This document shows positions 62,232-64,000 of a DNA stretch of 64,000 nucleotides, in pieces. The notes under the pieces were generated by a model. The model was not told where the DNA came from and did no database searches. It saw only the letters and a list, made by a program, of their open reading frames with translations. This DNA is from Trichoplax adhaerens (taxonomy: Eukaryota; Placozoa; Uniplacotomia; Trichoplacea; Trichoplacidae). Numbering within the stretch: the first letter of the stretch is position 1; each line of letters opens with the position of its first letter. The DNA lies in the NCBI RefSeq assembly GCF_000150275.1, contig NW_002060946.1, forward strand, positions 6,218,667 through 6,282,666, in the 5' to 3' direction. Made by a program: the position numbers and the translations under genes.

Positions 62232-63239
62232 CTACATAATATATGCGATGTCTTTGTTTACATAAACGGAAAGGATATCAAGCACAATTACTTGTACTAT
62301 AATTATCTGTTATTGAATAGAATGATGCTCATAGTACCGTATTGAGTTCTATTGAAGTTATCCTGTCGTAGAATAATTCTTAGTAGAACAAGGAGCTCGG
62401 TATTTAGCTACTTTAAACGATTATTTGTATCTTAATGGGATTAAGTCATTCTGTATCGCTCTAATAATTTCCATGATCATCATGATAAAGCAAGCAAGCG
62501 TTACGATATTGCTGTAATGGTAATTGAATTTCCTTACAATATCTTCCTTGATGCTGCATCAAGAGATAATCACTAGACTCATGCTTAATTAAGGTGGTAA
62601 TGTCATTAATAACAAACAATAAATAGTGATATTGCGAAGTACTGTATATGCTTATAAAAGATGAACAAAGTACTGTGGATGGAGAACGATTAAATATACG
62701 GGCATATCTCGCACAGAAACGAAATTATTATTTTTCGATATAGGGTTACCCGCCATTTTGCACAATTTAACCGATCATACAACCTGGTCAATTTCAGGGT
62801 TATACTACAAGTGAATAAGCTTTTATAATTGCGTCGTTTTATGCTCTGATGATGTTGTTATAGAATGCAATTATAGAATTAGCACAGACGCGATCGATAC
62901 TTGCGGGTGTGATCGATGCAAATTTCTTTTGCAGACTACGACAGTTTTGCAGAAGATGTACATGTGCAGGTTGGTAATAGCCAAGGGATCGCAACGCTAC
63001 TGGTAAAAACAAATTTGTACTTCCATTGAGCAACCAAAGTGTGTACCAGTGTTAATTGTAAATGAAATACATCCAATTCGTTTTTGGGGGGGGGATCTGC
63101 TCTGTATTTGAGGGAATTTACGGCGGCAAAGTTTAGTTATACTGGCTGCACAAGTTGATTTATAAGATCAAGGGAATTAGTCTATACTACGATTGGATTT
63201 TATTTCTAAAGCTTCGGGTTTAGTCATAACTGCAAAGAT

Positions 63240-63354
63240 TAATAAGTCAGAATCACATTCATAGGATTATATGGAGGTTTTTCTTTGCATACCTTTGGAC
63301 GAGATTTATATTTAGGATAATTATCATATGGATTCGTTGCTGGATAGTTTTACA
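63240..63354 (-). other. candidate Pro/Tyr/Lys-rich exon fragment
   Basis: The minus-strand frame reads NYPATNPYDNYPKYKSRPK then VCKEKPPYNPMNVILTY and a stop. An acceptor-like ATCCAG and a donor-like AAAG-GTATGC lie inside it. Its composition and short YP/YK periodicity resemble the SAXO-like protein to the left. It could be an exon of a related gene running in from the right, or a remnant. No neighbouring exon in matching phase was found. Confidence 0.35.
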
Positions 63355-64000
63355 AGGGTAGTCTACAGGTCCATGGAGGAGTGCAACTAATGTCACTAGA
63401 TATTCAGCTAACGTTATGCTGAGGTTAAGAAGGAATTCTTGCAAGATTTATATGTAATTTGTACAATATTATCCCCGTGGTTTTCTCATTATAAAAAAAT
63501 TGACGATAATAACAGCATACTTACGCAAAGTGTACTAGACGAAAATCAGGAATACCAAGCATACATGAGCGCTCTTATAACGTGTATTCAATTGGTGCGT
63601 ATACAATCGTTTACTAACGGATGATTCTACTCAGCATTGTCGATGTTGACTAAAACTCAACAAAGTGATTTATTAAAAATAGCGACTAATAACCGAATCT
63701 GCAGGAACTCCACTAAACAAGACTATCCAGCCTATCCTACACATGTGTGGTCGATTGATGGCGGTTAGTCACAGTATGGAGCTATAGAATATCACTGCAT
63801 GTAGGTATAAGTATGCATGTAGTGACATTAATATCCATTTTGTATACCTACTCTAGCGTAGCGGATCGAATTGCATCAATAAATACTCAATCTATCTTTT
63901 GCAATACTCCTCCTGTAATGACATTCTTCTTTACTTTTGTGTCGTAAGTTAAACTTACATCACTATTGAAAACTTGACCTACTATATTTTTCGCTATACT

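Larger units (their letters stand above)
61374..64000. other. region with exon-like minus-strand fragments, no complete gene
   Basis: Upstream of the SAXO-like start. Two minus-strand stretches look coding: about 62005-62231, interrupted by TAG codons, and 63240-63354, rich in Pro/Tyr/Lys; both are listed as separate entries. A minus-strand ORF at 62839-63033 has no recognised homology. A G-run of about nine lies near 63086. No complete gene model could be built; a gene may continue beyond the window edge. Confidence 0.45.

Overview
The window is AT-rich eukaryotic nuclear DNA with short introns, GT-AG (once GC-AG) splice sites and animal-type genes: WDPCP, GHITM/TMBIM5, TM2D3, sigma-class GSTs and a class A GPCR. 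I infer an early-branching metazoan, most likely a placozoan (Trichoplax/Hoilungia type). This rests on base composition, compact introns and gene content, not on a database search. Nearly all genes are split into small exons, so I built each model by joining exons through splice sites, reading phase and remembered family homology.

Layout. 25-2158 (+): the 3' half of TBL3/UTP13, cut by the window edge. 2721-8987 (-): WDPCP (fritz homologue), 23 exons, tail-to-tail with TBL3 and carrying an apparent 1-nt frameshift. 9307-9378 (+): tRNA-Pro(UGG). 10462-13296 (-): GHITM/TMBIM5. 14740-31860 (+): a tandem array of five complete sigma-class glutathione S-transferases with identical five-exon structure, plus one truncated pseudogene. 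33920-38387 (+): the V-ATPase catalytic subunit A, 17 exons. 40184-42344 (-): TM2D3. 42.35-53.1 kb: a long stretch with no recognisable gene, holding two tandem-repeat blocks and an inverted repeat. 53097-54375 (+): a two-exon class A GPCR with a DKY in place of DRY. 57784-61373 (-): a SAXO/FAM154-like microtubule protein. 61.4-64 kb: fragments that look like decayed or unfinished exons on the minus strand.

The genes are mostly housekeeping (ribosome biogenesis, mitochondrial inner membrane, vacuolar ATPase, tRNA) or ciliary (WDPCP, the SAXO-like gene). The accessory part is the GST cluster. Each complete GST copy has a short palindromic GTACTGTAC-type element within about 310 bp upstream of its ATG; two copies also have a perfect TGACGTCA site. 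Copies 2 and 3 have nearly identical introns but clustered amino-acid changes in the substrate-binding helical domain, which suggests recent duplication followed by diversification. The same GTAC-rich sequence recurs upstream of the V-ATPase and TM2D3 genes and is almost absent from the right third of the window. I see no bacterial features, CRISPR array or clear transposon.
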